From contig CAYRYO010000052.1 in the NCBI GenBank assembly GCA_964428475.1, positions 1-11,984 of the forward strand: a stretch of DNA of 11,984 nucleotides, read 5' to 3'. Shown here in pieces: positions 5,698 to 11,984 of this stretch. The stretch's first letter is position 1; each line of letters begins with the position of its first letter. A program made the translations under genes and the position numbers. The stretch is from JARICQ01 sp964428475 (GTDB lineage Bacteria; Bacillota; Clostridia; Tissierellales; Tissierellaceae). The notes below the pieces were generated by a model. That model was not told the DNA's origin and searched no databases. It was given only the letters and a program-made list of their open reading frames with translations.

Positions 5698-6528
5698 ATG
5701 ATAAAAGTATTATTTATTGGACTGATTTTAATGATAGTCATTATGGGATTCTCGCTTTGGAATTTTAATTTACAGGTAAATCAAGAAAGAAAAGTCATTC
5801 TATCAGAAAATATCATGACAGAGCAAATTATAACTGAAGATTTGATTAAAGACCTACCAATGCCAGTAAAGCGATGGCTGGATTACTCTGGTGTAATCGG
5901 AAGAAAACAAATTGAGACTGTATATTTAAGACAAAAGGGTTTCATGAAGTTGAAACCAGATCAAAAAGACTGGATGGAAGCAGAAGCAGAGCAATACTTT
6001 ACAATCAATCAACCGTCATTTATTTGGAACGTAAGAACATCTATGATGGGTATTCCTGTGGTTGGAAGAGATTTATTCAAGGACGGTCAGGGATCAATGA
6101 AAATAAAATTGGCAGGGCTTTTACCAGTTGTGAATGTTTCGGATAATTCAAAGATAAACGAATCTACCATACAACGTTATTTAGGAGAAATCATTTGGTT
6201 TCCATCAGCAGCAATTAGTGACTATATTAAGTGGGAAACTATTGATAATTCTAGTGCAAGGGCTACTATGTCATATGGTGGTAGTACTGGCTCTGCAGTT
6301 TTTCACTTTGATAGTACTGGGAAATTAACAAAGTTTCTAGCATTAAGATACAGGGATATAGAGGATACAAATCCAACTGAGTGGGTTGCAACAGTAAAAA
6401 AATATGAAAATACGAGTGGAATTAACATACCAACCAAATTAGAAATATCCTGGAATCTTGAGGATGGACAATTTACATGGTACAAATTTGAAATATTCGA
6501 TGTGCATTATGATGATATTATACTTTAA
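5698..6528 (+). CDS. DUF6544-family membrane-anchored protein
   Basis: A 276-residue protein with one N-terminal transmembrane segment (about 4-22) and a large globular part. LPMPVKRWLDYSGVIG (53-68) followed by a beta-rich segment with RQKGFMKLKP is the hallmark of the family listed as DUF6544 (earlier DUF6920), which has no known function. The rest, including SFIWNVRTSMMGIPVVGRD and a Trp-rich end (EISWNLEDGQFTWYKFEIFD), is consistent with a lipid-binding-like beta sheet outside the membrane, but that is an inference. AAGGAGG (5687-5693) sits just before the ATG. The CPBP gene follows 21 bases after the stop, so the two are probably cotranscribed. Confidence 0.82.
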   Translation: MIKVLFIGLILMIVIMGFSLWNFNLQVNQERKVILSENIMTEQIITEDLIKDLPMPVKRWLDYSGVIGRKQIETVYLRQKGFMKLKPDQKDWMEAEAEQYFTINQPSFIWNVRTSMMGIPVVGRDLFKDGQGSMKIKLAGLLPVVNVSDNSKINESTIQRYLGEIIWFPSAAISDYIKWETIDNSSARATMSYGGSTGSAVFHFDSTGKLTKFLALRYRDIEDTNPTEWVATVKKYENTSGINIPTKLEISWNLEDGQFTWYKFEIFDVHYDDIIL

Positions 6529-6549
6529 TCATTTTGATGGAGGATAATT

Positions 6550-7362
6550 ATGTATAACAAGAAAAACTTCAAAGAAATTTTAATGTATTTAGCGTTAACC
6601 TTTGCATTAACCTGGGGCATATGGTTGTTGACATTATCAGAATTTAATATGAGGATATCGAATGAAACATTAATTGTGATAGGTGCGTTTATTCCGTCTT
6701 TTGTAGGATTGCTTATGGAGTATAAAATCAACGGGAGAAAGGGTTTTATAAAATCAGCGAAAAGAATAGTTAACCCAAAAATCAGCTTGAAATGGTATTT
6801 ATATATTTTTGGACTTATGCCAATAACAATGCTACTATCCTATACCGTGTTACAGTTATCTGGTAGGACTATACCAAATTCGGAATTTCCTGTTTATGCG
6901 ATACCCTTGGTATTTATATACATTATGTTTTTAATGGGTCCTCTGGGTGAAGAAGCTGGATGGAGAGGTTTCTTACTTGGAAAGATGATTGTTATCTATA
7001 GACCGTTTTATGCAAGTGTTATTTTAGGCCTAATTTGGTCTTTATGGCATTTGCCACTATTTTTTCTAGCTACCACAATTCAATCAAAACTAGCAAATAG
7101 TTACAGTTTTGTATTCGCCTTTTGTGGCTACATTCTTTATACGCTGATGATTACGATCCAAATATCAATATTATACATTAATACCAAGGGTAATATTTTG
7201 GGGGTTATCTTATTCCATACTATGGCAAACACTTCATTGGGAATGATGCCTTTGATTCTTTCAAAAACAGGCGCGATAACATTATTACAGATTATGATGC
7301 TTGTGACAGTTGTTTTGATCATCTTCAACAGGAAAAAACTATTTCAACAATGTTATATGTGA
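6550..7362 (+). CDS. CPBP-family intramembrane metalloprotease (CAAX protease-like)
   Basis: A 270-residue polytopic membrane protein of the CPBP (Abi/Rce1-like) family. The three catalytic motifs are complete: EEAGWRG with Glu134, Glu135 and Arg139; WSLWHLPLFF with His167; and ILFHTMANTS with His223 and Asn227. At least seven hydrophobic helices surround them. Members cleave substrates within the membrane, and several in Firmicutes take part in bacteriocin self-immunity or peptide maturation; the substrate here is unknown. GATGGAGG (6536-6543) precedes the ATG by six bases. The nearby remains of a lantibiotic-type ABC gene make an immunity role tempting, but no bacteriocin precursor is seen. 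Confidence 0.93.
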   Translation: MYNKKNFKEILMYLALTFALTWGIWLLTLSEFNMRISNETLIVIGAFIPSFVGLLMEYKINGRKGFIKSAKRIVNPKISLKWYLYIFGLMPITMLLSYTVLQLSGRTIPNSEFPVYAIPLVFIYIMFLMGPLGEEAGWRGFLLGKMIVIYRPFYASVILGLIWSLWHLPLFFLATTIQSKLANSYSFVFAFCGYILYTLMITIQISILYINTKGNILGVILFHTMANTSLGMMPLILSKTGAITLLQIMMLVTVVLIIFNRKKLFQQCYM

Positions 7363-7410
7363 AGATATAGTATAAATACTACGACAAAAGTTAAGTTAGG
7401 AGTGTAATAA

Positions 7411-8199
7411 ATGGATTATAGAAAAATGAATAAAGAAGCCTGGGAAGAAGCTTTTGAAAACAGAAAAGAAAATTGGGGTGAGGATAACTACGCGAAACTT
7501 AAAGAAGAATGTCTACCGTTTTTGCATCCTGATATTGTAAAGGAAGTTGAAAATATAGATTTTACAGGGAAATCTGTTGCCCAATTCTGTTGTAATAATG
7601 GGCGCGAGCTTCTGTCTCTAATGCAGTTGGGGCCGGCATCTGGAACAGGGTTTGACTTTGCTAAGAATATTATTCAGCAAGCTAGGGATACTGCCAATAA
7701 GGCTGGTATTGCATGTGACTTTGTTGCATGTGACATTTTAGAAATGGATCAAAAGTATTACAATCAATTTGATTTTATATTTTTTACAATAGGCGCAATT
7801 ACTTGGTTTCGTGACCTTAATGAGCTTTTTGATATCACTATTAAGTGTTTGAAACCATCCGGTCTTCTGCTGATACATGATTTTCATCCATTCATGAATA
7901 TGTTGCCACTACCAAGTGATGATGAATTTGATTCTAACAATCTTAATAAAATTACTTTTAAATATATGCGGGACCAACCTTGGATAGACAATTGTGGTAT
8001 GAACTATATGACCCCGGAATATGAATCAAAGACATTTACGAGTTATGCGCATACGACTTCTCAGATTATAAATGTATTAATTCAATCCGGCTTAGTCTTG
8101 CAAAAATTTGATGAATTCGATTATGATGTAGGAGTAAGTGAGGTATATGATGGGTTAGGGTATCCGCTATCATTTGTTTTATTGGCTCAAAAGCCATAA
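7411..8199 (+). CDS. Class I SAM-dependent methyltransferase
   Basis: A 262-residue cytosolic enzyme with the Rossmann-type methyltransferase fold. Motif I is VAQFCCNNGRELLSL (56-70), where Cys-Cys-Asn-Asn-Gly replaces the usual Asp-x-Gly-x-Gly. Asp82 in GFDFA fits the residue that holds the SAM ribose, ACDI (106-109) is the adenine loop, and the FDFIFFTIGAITW and LKPSGLLLIHDFHP segments are motifs IV to VI. The first 40 residues and the C-terminal region (GMNYMTPEYESKTFTSYAHT) should set the substrate, which I cannot identify; the general type is close to uncharacterised small-molecule methyltransferases. TTAGGAG (7396-7402) lies eight bases before the ATG. It follows the CPBP gene by 48 bases and ends the gene run. 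Confidence 0.88.
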   Translation: MDYRKMNKEAWEEAFENRKENWGEDNYAKLKEECLPFLHPDIVKEVENIDFTGKSVAQFCCNNGRELLSLMQLGPASGTGFDFAKNIIQQARDTANKAGIACDFVACDILEMDQKYYNQFDFIFFTIGAITWFRDLNELFDITIKCLKPSGLLLIHDFHPFMNMLPLPSDDEFDSNNLNKITFKYMRDQPWIDNCGMNYMTPEYESKTFTSYAHTTSQIINVLIQSGLVLQKFDEFDYDVGVSEVYDGLGYPLSFVLLAQKP

Positions 8200-8214
8200 T
8201 TAATAAGGGCTTTT
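8189..8214 (+). terminator. Weak candidate terminator after the methyltransferase gene
   Basis: AAAAGCC (8189-8195) pairs with GGCTTTT (8208-8214) around 12 bases that include the stop codon. An alternative stem, AAGGG with CCCTT, overlaps it. The T tract is only four bases, so termination efficiency is uncertain. Confidence 0.35.
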
Positions 8215-8382
8215 CATATCCCCTTTTAATTGATGATAGCAAGGTACATTTAATAATAAAAAGTATAAAAAGATAGTATTAGGGTTTTTAGGTAAGATAC
8301 GTGTTTGAGTGCACCTTTTCACTATTGCATGAGGAGATGATATAGCTACTACAACAAGAAACTGTAAAGAAAGGAGCTATCT

Positions 8383-8511
8383 ATGAAAAACTTGTTTTAT
8401 AAGGATAGAATGGCTTGGGAAACAAGCGTTTTAATGGATATGGATGAGTTCCACATGCAAGAAAGCAAACAATCAAAATGTCCTTACTTTCACCAGCTAG
8501 GGACATTTTGA
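8383..8511 (+). CDS. Small ORF, 42 aa, unknown function
   Basis: An ATG preceded by AAAGGAG (8370-8376) at a six-base spacing opens a 42-codon frame: a short basic start (MKNLFYKDR), a Met- and acid-rich middle (WETSVLMDMDEFHMQ) and a Lys/Ser stretch leading to KCPYFHQLGTF. I do not recognise it. The last 14 codons or so lie inside a 13-base-pair hairpin (8471-8513). A very good ribosome site argues for a real gene; the short length and the hairpin are also compatible with a leader peptide or with the start of a truncated gene. It converges on the cardiolipin synthase gene. Confidence 0.45.
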   Translation: MKNLFYKDRMAWETSVLMDMDEFHMQESKQSKCPYFHQLGTF

Positions 8512-8513
8512 TT
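8471..8513. terminator. Hairpin between convergent genes, probable bidirectional terminator
   Basis: AATCAAAATGTCC (8471-8483) pairs perfectly with GGACATTTTGATT (8501-8513) around a 17-base loop. On the minus strand the structure lies about 35 bases after the cardiolipin synthase stop codon and is followed by a T-rich tail (GTTTGCTTTC), which suits a terminator for that gene. On the plus strand it overlaps the end of the 42-codon ORF. Confidence 0.55.
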
Positions 8514-8548
8514 TCAGGATTCATTCATTAAAAGCAAAGTAGTTAGGC

Positions 8549-10144
8549 CTACATCAATGGAGCAAATAGTTTCAATACCTTTCCGGTTATAGTCATAAAA
8601 ATATTATACTTCTTAATATCATCTAAAGTTACCTTCTGAGACTGTTCAAAGGTCTTGTTAAAGTCTGACTTAATATCTAAAATAGCTGATACTTCTTCCA
8701 TATATAAACCACATTCAAAATGATGGTATAAACTTCTATAGTCAAGGTTAATTGTTCCAACAACTGCCTTTATATCATCACTTAAAAATACTTTAGCATG
8801 TATAAATCCAGGCGTATACTCATATATTTTGACACCAGATTTTATTAACTCTTTATAGTGACTTCGGGATTGAGCAAATACAATATTTTTATCAGGGATA
8901 TGAGGCATTAAAATTTTTACATCAATCCCCCTTCTAGCTGCAAATTGTAAAGAAGCTACCATTTCACCATCTAAAATCAAATAAGGTGTCATAATATATA
9001 CATAATTTTTTGCTCGATTTAATATATCCATATATACCATTTGCCCTACTTTATCATTATCTAATGGAGAGTCGCCGAATGGCAATACATATCCCTTTTC
9101 TTTTTTCTTTAATGGTTTAGATTTGTATAAGTCCTTCATATAACTTCTATTTTCTTCATTGGCATTCCACATTTGTAAAAACATTATGGTAAAGCTTTCT
9201 ACTGCTTGTCCGCGAATCATAATAGCTGTATCTTTCCAATGACCATAGACTTCTATTTTGTTTATATATTCATCAGCAAGATTTATTCCCCCAGTAAAGG
9301 CAACACGACCGTCAACGACTAATATCTTTCTGTGATCTCTGTAATTATAATGAGTTGAAAGAAAAGGACGAATTGGAGCAAACACCTTACATTGAATACC
9401 TAATTCCTTTAATTTGTTTGAATAATTATGAGGCAATAAGGAAAATTCACATGTTCCATCGTACATAAATCTAACTTCTACACCTTCTTTTACTTTATCA
9501 AATAAAACCTTTAAAATTTGCCCCCACATATATCCTTCATCAACTATAAAATACTCCATGAAAATAAATTTCTCAGCTTTTTTTAATTGTATTAGCATTT
9601 CTCTAAATGCATCTTCACCTAGAGGGAAATATTTTGTTGAAGAAGCTTGGTATATTGGGAATCCACCTGTTTTCTTAGTATAAGTAGCTAAATTATAAAG
9701 TCCTTTATTTTCTGACTTTAATTGTTCCATTAAATGTTCCTGTTTCACAAATTCTGTCTGAGTTTCTTTTACTATTAATTTTAATCGTTTCTTAATAGTA
9801 CGGTGGCCTATATCTTCTTTTATAAAAATATAAAGCAAACCTCCAAATCCAGGCAATAGCATAATCAATATAATCCAAGATAACTTTACATTTGTATTAT
9901 GTTCTGAGTTAATGACATATACTACCATGAATATTGAAAACACTAATAATGTACTAACTGCATATGTAATTAAGCCTTCTAAAAACCTAAATATAGCAAA
10001 TAATGCTAACACCTGTATTATTAAAAGAAAAATAACAATTCCTGTTCTTCCAAATAAAATTCTCATTATACCATGTTTGCTTTTTTTTAGCAGTAAAATC
10101 TGATTAGATTTATTTTCAATCTTATTTGAATTCATTTTATTCAT
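8549..10144 (-). CDS. cls: Cardiolipin synthase (two-HKD phospholipase D family)
   Basis: A 531-residue membrane enzyme that joins two phosphatidylglycerols to form cardiolipin and glycerol. Hydrophobic helices lie at about 33-55, 58-78 and 88-108; the last two match the PLDc_N anchor of bacterial Cls. Both catalytic HxKxxxxD motifs are intact: HRKILVVD (271-278) followed by GGIN, and HAKVFLSD (449-456) followed by GTIN. The length is a little above the 480-510 usual for the family, owing to a 30-residue polar N-terminus. The start at 10144 is preceded by AAAGGA only four bases away; a second in-frame ATG nine bases on (10135) is possible. The gene faces the rest of the window and is monocistronic here. 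Confidence 0.95.
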   Translation of the reverse strand: MNKMNSNKIENKSNQILLLKKSKHGIMRILFGRTGIVIFLLIIQVLALFAIFRFLEGLITYAVSTLLVFSIFMVVYVINSEHNTNVKLSWIILIMLLPGFGGLLYIFIKEDIGHRTIKKRLKLIVKETQTEFVKQEHLMEQLKSENKGLYNLATYTKKTGGFPIYQASSTKYFPLGEDAFREMLIQLKKAEKFIFMEYFIVDEGYMWGQILKVLFDKVKEGVEVRFMYDGTCEFSLLPHNYSNKLKELGIQCKVFAPIRPFLSTHYNYRDHRKILVVDGRVAFTGGINLADEYINKIEVYGHWKDTAIMIRGQAVESFTIMFLQMWNANEENRSYMKDLYKSKPLKKKEKGYVLPFGDSPLDNDKVGQMVYMDILNRAKNYVYIMTPYLILDGEMVASLQFAARRGIDVKILMPHIPDKNIVFAQSRSHYKELIKSGVKIYEYTPGFIHAKVFLSDDIKAVVGTINLDYRSLYHHFECGLYMEEVSAILDIKSDFNKTFEQSQKVTLDDIKKYNIFMTITGKVLKLFAPLM

Positions 10145-10172
10145 TCCTTTATTATTTTTTCAGTAATTTTAA

Positions 10173-10202
10173 ATTATACTTCACCTTTACCCTAATACAT
10201 CA
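10173..10202 (-). promoter_or_regulatory. Candidate promoter of cls
   Basis: On the minus strand TATAAT (10173-10178) lies about 29 bases before the cls ATG, giving a leader of some 20 bases. The -35 region is poor. A 6+6 palindrome, ATCATA-N7-TATGAT (10199-10217), sits just upstream of it and could be a regulator site. Confidence 0.4.
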
Positions 10203-10267
10203 TAAATATGCTATGATTTTAAATACATTGAATGTTTATGATATTCTAAAAGTACCCCAAATTCTAA

Positions 10268-10297
10268 TTGAAAATTCCCCTAGAGGAAAGATATAAT
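10268..10297 (+). promoter_or_regulatory. Transposase promoter of the IS21-type element
   Basis: TTGAAA (10268-10273) and a perfect TATAAT (10292-10297) with an 18-base spacer. Transcription would start near 10304, about 26 bases before the transposase ATG and inside the left arm of the hairpin at 10300-10319. Confidence 0.6.
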
Positions 10298-10299
10298 AA

Positions 10300-10319
10300 C
10301 CCTATGACAATTCATAGGG
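10300..10319 (+). promoter_or_regulatory. Hairpin next to the transposase ribosome site
   Basis: CCCTATG (10300-10306) pairs with CATAGGG (10313-10319) around six bases. The right arm takes in the first half of the ribosome site AGGGAGG (10316-10322). Readthrough RNA from outside would carry both arms and hide the site; RNA from the element's own start near 10304 would lack most of the left arm and leave it open. This matches the known protection of IS10 and IS50 from outside transcription, though here it is inferred. Confidence 0.45.
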
Positions 10320-10329
10320 AGGCAAGGGG

Positions 10330-11397
10330 ATGATAAGTTTAATGGACAAGCAAAAAATAATAATATCTAGCTTTTTAGAAGGTAAATCACAGTGGGAAAT
10401 CCATAGAGAAACAGGATTTGATAGAAAGACAATAAGAAAATATATGAATGAATACGAAGAAAAAAGAGGACAGCTTTTAGATGGAGATGAGGATAAATTA
10501 ATTTTAACTGAGGATATTGTTGATCCACCAAAATATGATTCAAGTAATAGAATTAGGATAAAATTAACAGAAGAAATAATTAGTAAGATAGATTTTTATC
10601 TAAAAGAAAATGAGTTAAAGAGACAAACAGGTAAAAGAAAGCAGCAAAAGAAAAATATAGATATTCATGAATGTTTAGAAGAAGAAGGCTATGACATAAG
10701 CTATTCAACTGTTTCTAACTATATTAAAAAGAAACTAAATGATCAAAAAGAAGCATATATAAGACAAGAGTACTCTTTAGGAGATGTGAGTGAATTTGAT
10801 TGGGGACATGTTAATTTAGATATTAATGGTAAATCTAAATCTATACAAATGGCTGTAATGACAACAGCAAAAGGTAACTACAGATTTGCATATCTTTATC
10901 AAAATCAAAAGATGGAAAGCTTTTTAGACTCTCATGTAAGATTTTTCAATCATGTTGGAGGAGTTCATAAAGAAATAGTTTATGACAATATGAAAGTTGC
11001 AGTAGCACGATTTGTAAGCAAATCAGAAAAGATACCTACAGAAGATTTATTGAAATTATCCATGTACTATGGTTTTAATTACAGGTTTTGTAACGCTAGG
11101 CGTGGAAATGAAAAAGGGCATGTTGAAAAATCAGTAGAATATGTAAGAAGAAAAGTATTTGGGAAAAAAGATAGTTTTAAAACATTAGAAGAAGCTAATA
11201 AATATTTAGAAGAACAACTCGAGAAATTAAACACCAAAGAACAAAAGTATAATGAAAATAAAACGGCAAAAGATATGATAAAAGAAGAATTACCTCACTT
11301 GATAAAGCTTATGCCAACATATGATATTTCAAGGGTTGTAGATTTAAGGGTTAACAAATATTCTGTAGTAACTATAGATCGGTGTTTGTCAACATAG
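10330..11397 (+). pseudogene. istA: IS21-family transposase IstA, 3'-truncated by insertion
   Basis: DDE-type transposase of IS21 elements, which acts with the ATPase IstB. Residues about 6-42 form a helix-turn-helix (SQWEIHRETGFDRKTIRKYM) for end binding. The catalytic core is present: Asp157 in EFDWG, Asp219 in VYDN and Glu266 in GHVEKSVEYVRRKVFG. The family pattern runs to VNKYSVVTID (residue 350), where a typical IstA continues for another 100-150 residues; instead the frame reads five foreign codons (RCLST) and stops. The break coincides with the TG end of an inserted IS3-type element. AGGGAGG (10316-10322) supports the start. Catalytic residues remain, but loss of the C-terminal domain probably makes it inactive. 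Confidence 0.92.
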
Positions 11398-11439
11398 ATG
11401 TCGTATTTTCTTTTCTACATAATATTTCTCTTCGTTCCC

Positions 11440-11570
11440 GATTTGCCATTGACATGGAGCCTCTACCTACATGGTTTAATTACCTGAAGGCACATGTGTA
11501 GAAACGGTAATGCCTTCTTTTTAGGCTACCATGTAGGCCACTCCATATCAATGGTTCGCTACGCCAAATC
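11440..11570. repeat. Large imperfect palindrome in the IS3-type 3' flank
   Basis: Nested inverted repeats share one centre. GATTTG (11440-11445) pairs with CAAATC (11565-11570). CCATTGACATGGAG (11446-11459) pairs with CTCCATATCAATGG (11541-11554) with one mismatch. CCTACATGGT (11466-11475) pairs perfectly with ACCATGTAGG (11528-11537), and GAAGGCA (11486-11492) with TGCCTTC (11511-11517). Ten unpaired bases (11555-11564) interrupt the outermost stem. The whole could fold as one long hairpin of about 130 bases. It ends five bases from the OrfB stop codon. Confidence 0.8.
11486..11522 (+). terminator. Terminator-like hairpin at the centre of the palindrome
   Basis: GAAGGCA and TGCCTTC form a seven-base stem followed directly by TTTTT (11518-11522) on the plus strand. 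It would stop transcripts coming out of istA before they run antisense into the IS3-type transposase. Confidence 0.5.
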
Positions 11571-11575
11571 TATCT

Positions 11576-11984
11576 TTAATTTGGTTTACTAACTTTTTCT
11601 TTGGTAATGTTTTCAAATTCTTCTTCACTTATAGGATTAAGGGCTACATATTCAGGTAATGACCAGTCTCTGATGTTTTTGGTCCATCTCTGTGGATGTC
11701 TTGATTTAGCTTCTTCATAAGTTTTAATGCGATTTTCCATTATATCTTTGTCTAGTCCATAATGTCTTTGATATGGACTAAGAAAATTAATTCCACTATG
11801 CAAATGATCAGTGTTGTACCATTTAACAAATTCATTTACCCAACTTCTAGCTTCTTCCAGGGTTTTAAAGCCTTTAAATGGATATTCTGGTCTATACTTC
11901 ATTGTCTTAAATAGGGCTTCTGAGTAAGGGTTATCATTGCTTACTCTTGGTCTAGAAAATGAACTTTGTACTCCTAGCTTTTCT
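11576..11984 (-). CDS. IS3-family transposase OrfB, C-terminal part (5' end outside window)
   Basis: The minus-strand frame is open to the right edge; an internal Met at 11902 is not the start. It reads SRPRVSNDNPYSEALFKTMK and then YRPEYPFKGF, with the last catalytic Glu of the DDE set in the NPYSE segment. EEARSWVNEFVKWYNTDHLHSGINFLSP is the conserved end of the rve integrase domain of OrfB. The two catalytic Asp residues and OrfA lie outside the window. The last 50 residues (from about KTYEEAKSRHPQRW) are a basic tail found in many IS3-family members. The visible frame has no stop or shift, so the copy may be active. Confidence 0.93.
   Translation of the reverse strand, partial: EKLGVQSSFSRPRVSNDNPYSEALFKTMKYRPEYPFKGFKTLEEARSWVNEFVKWYNTDHLHSGINFLSPYQRHYGLDKDIMENRIKTYEEAKSRHPQRWTKNIRDWSLPEYVALNPISEEEFENITKEKVSKPN

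Larger units (their letters stand above)
10233..11382 (+). mobile_element. IS21-family insertion sequence, interrupted
   Basis: Left part of an IS21-type element: an upstream region, its own promoter, and an istA-type transposase that is cut after codon 350. The partner ATPase gene istB is not in the window. The left end is placed only tentatively at a TGT near 10233, in the stretch between cls and the transposase; the true terminal repeat cannot be fixed because the right end is not visible. The right boundary given is the junction with the IS3-family element. Confidence 0.75.
11383..11984 (-). mobile_element. IS3-family insertion sequence inside istA (runs off right edge)
   Basis: The element begins at the istA break with TGTTTGTCAAC; a terminal TG is usual for IS3-family ends. 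On the minus strand it carries the C-terminal part of an OrfB transposase. About 190 bases separate the end of OrfB from the terminus, longer than common for IS3 members and filled by a large palindrome. The other end and the target duplication are beyond the window, so the exact edge could shift by a few bases. Confidence 0.75.

Noticed and set aside
6536..8199. Bacteriocin cluster with the CPBP protein as immunity factor
   Set aside because: No precursor peptide with a leader and Gly-Gly site, and no intact exporter, was found; the only ABC gene is a broken fragment.
9912..10103. Plus-strand 63-codon frame opposite cls
   Set aside because: It is antisense to the membrane-helix region of cls, is rich in Asn and Ile, and has no ribosome site or domain.

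Overview
The window is AT-rich DNA whose genes carry strong purine-rich Shine-Dalgarno sites (AGGAG, AAGGAGG). Arginine codons in most genes are AGA/AGG. The protein types point to a low-GC Firmicute of the Clostridia/Tissierellia kind. This placement is an inference from composition and gene content; no 16S or other marker gene is present.

Layout. (1) Bases 1-2212 hold a metal module: the C-terminal part of a P1B-type metal ATPase whose membrane motif is Cys-Pro-Gly instead of Cys-Pro-Cys, then a separate 75-residue HMA metal-binding protein. Between them lies a perfect TTGAC-N4-GTCAA palindrome placed as a class II CRP/FNR-type activator site would be. A strong terminator closes the module. 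(2) Bases 2242-3536 hold a TetR-type regulator with a likely operator over its own promoter, a 12-codon remnant or micro-ORF, and a HemG-like flavodoxin. (3) Bases 3819-4383 are a decayed fragment: the first part of an ABC-transporter ATPase with a frameshift, joined abruptly to a piece of a membrane protein that resembles a sensor kinase input region. (4) Bases 4518-8199 hold six closely spaced co-directional genes: a four-helix membrane protein, a 59-residue glycine-rich membrane protein, an ASCH-domain protein, a DUF6544-type protein, a CPBP-family (CAAX protease-like) membrane protein and a SAM methyltransferase. None has an obvious common pathway. (5) Bases 8383-10144 hold a 42-codon small ORF that ends inside a hairpin, and a convergent two-HKD cardiolipin synthase on the minus strand. 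(6) Bases from about 10233 to the right edge are mobile DNA: an IS21-type element with its transposase cut at codon 350 by an IS3-family element, which runs off the right edge and has a large palindrome in its 3' flank.

How the genes work together. The ATPase, the HMA protein and the palindrome form a plausible redox-linked metal-export unit. The remaining genes are mostly accessory membrane, signalling and enzyme functions. Two kinds of gene decay (the ABC/kinase fusion and the nested insertion sequences) show that this is an actively rearranging region. No CRISPR array, tRNA or rRNA was seen.
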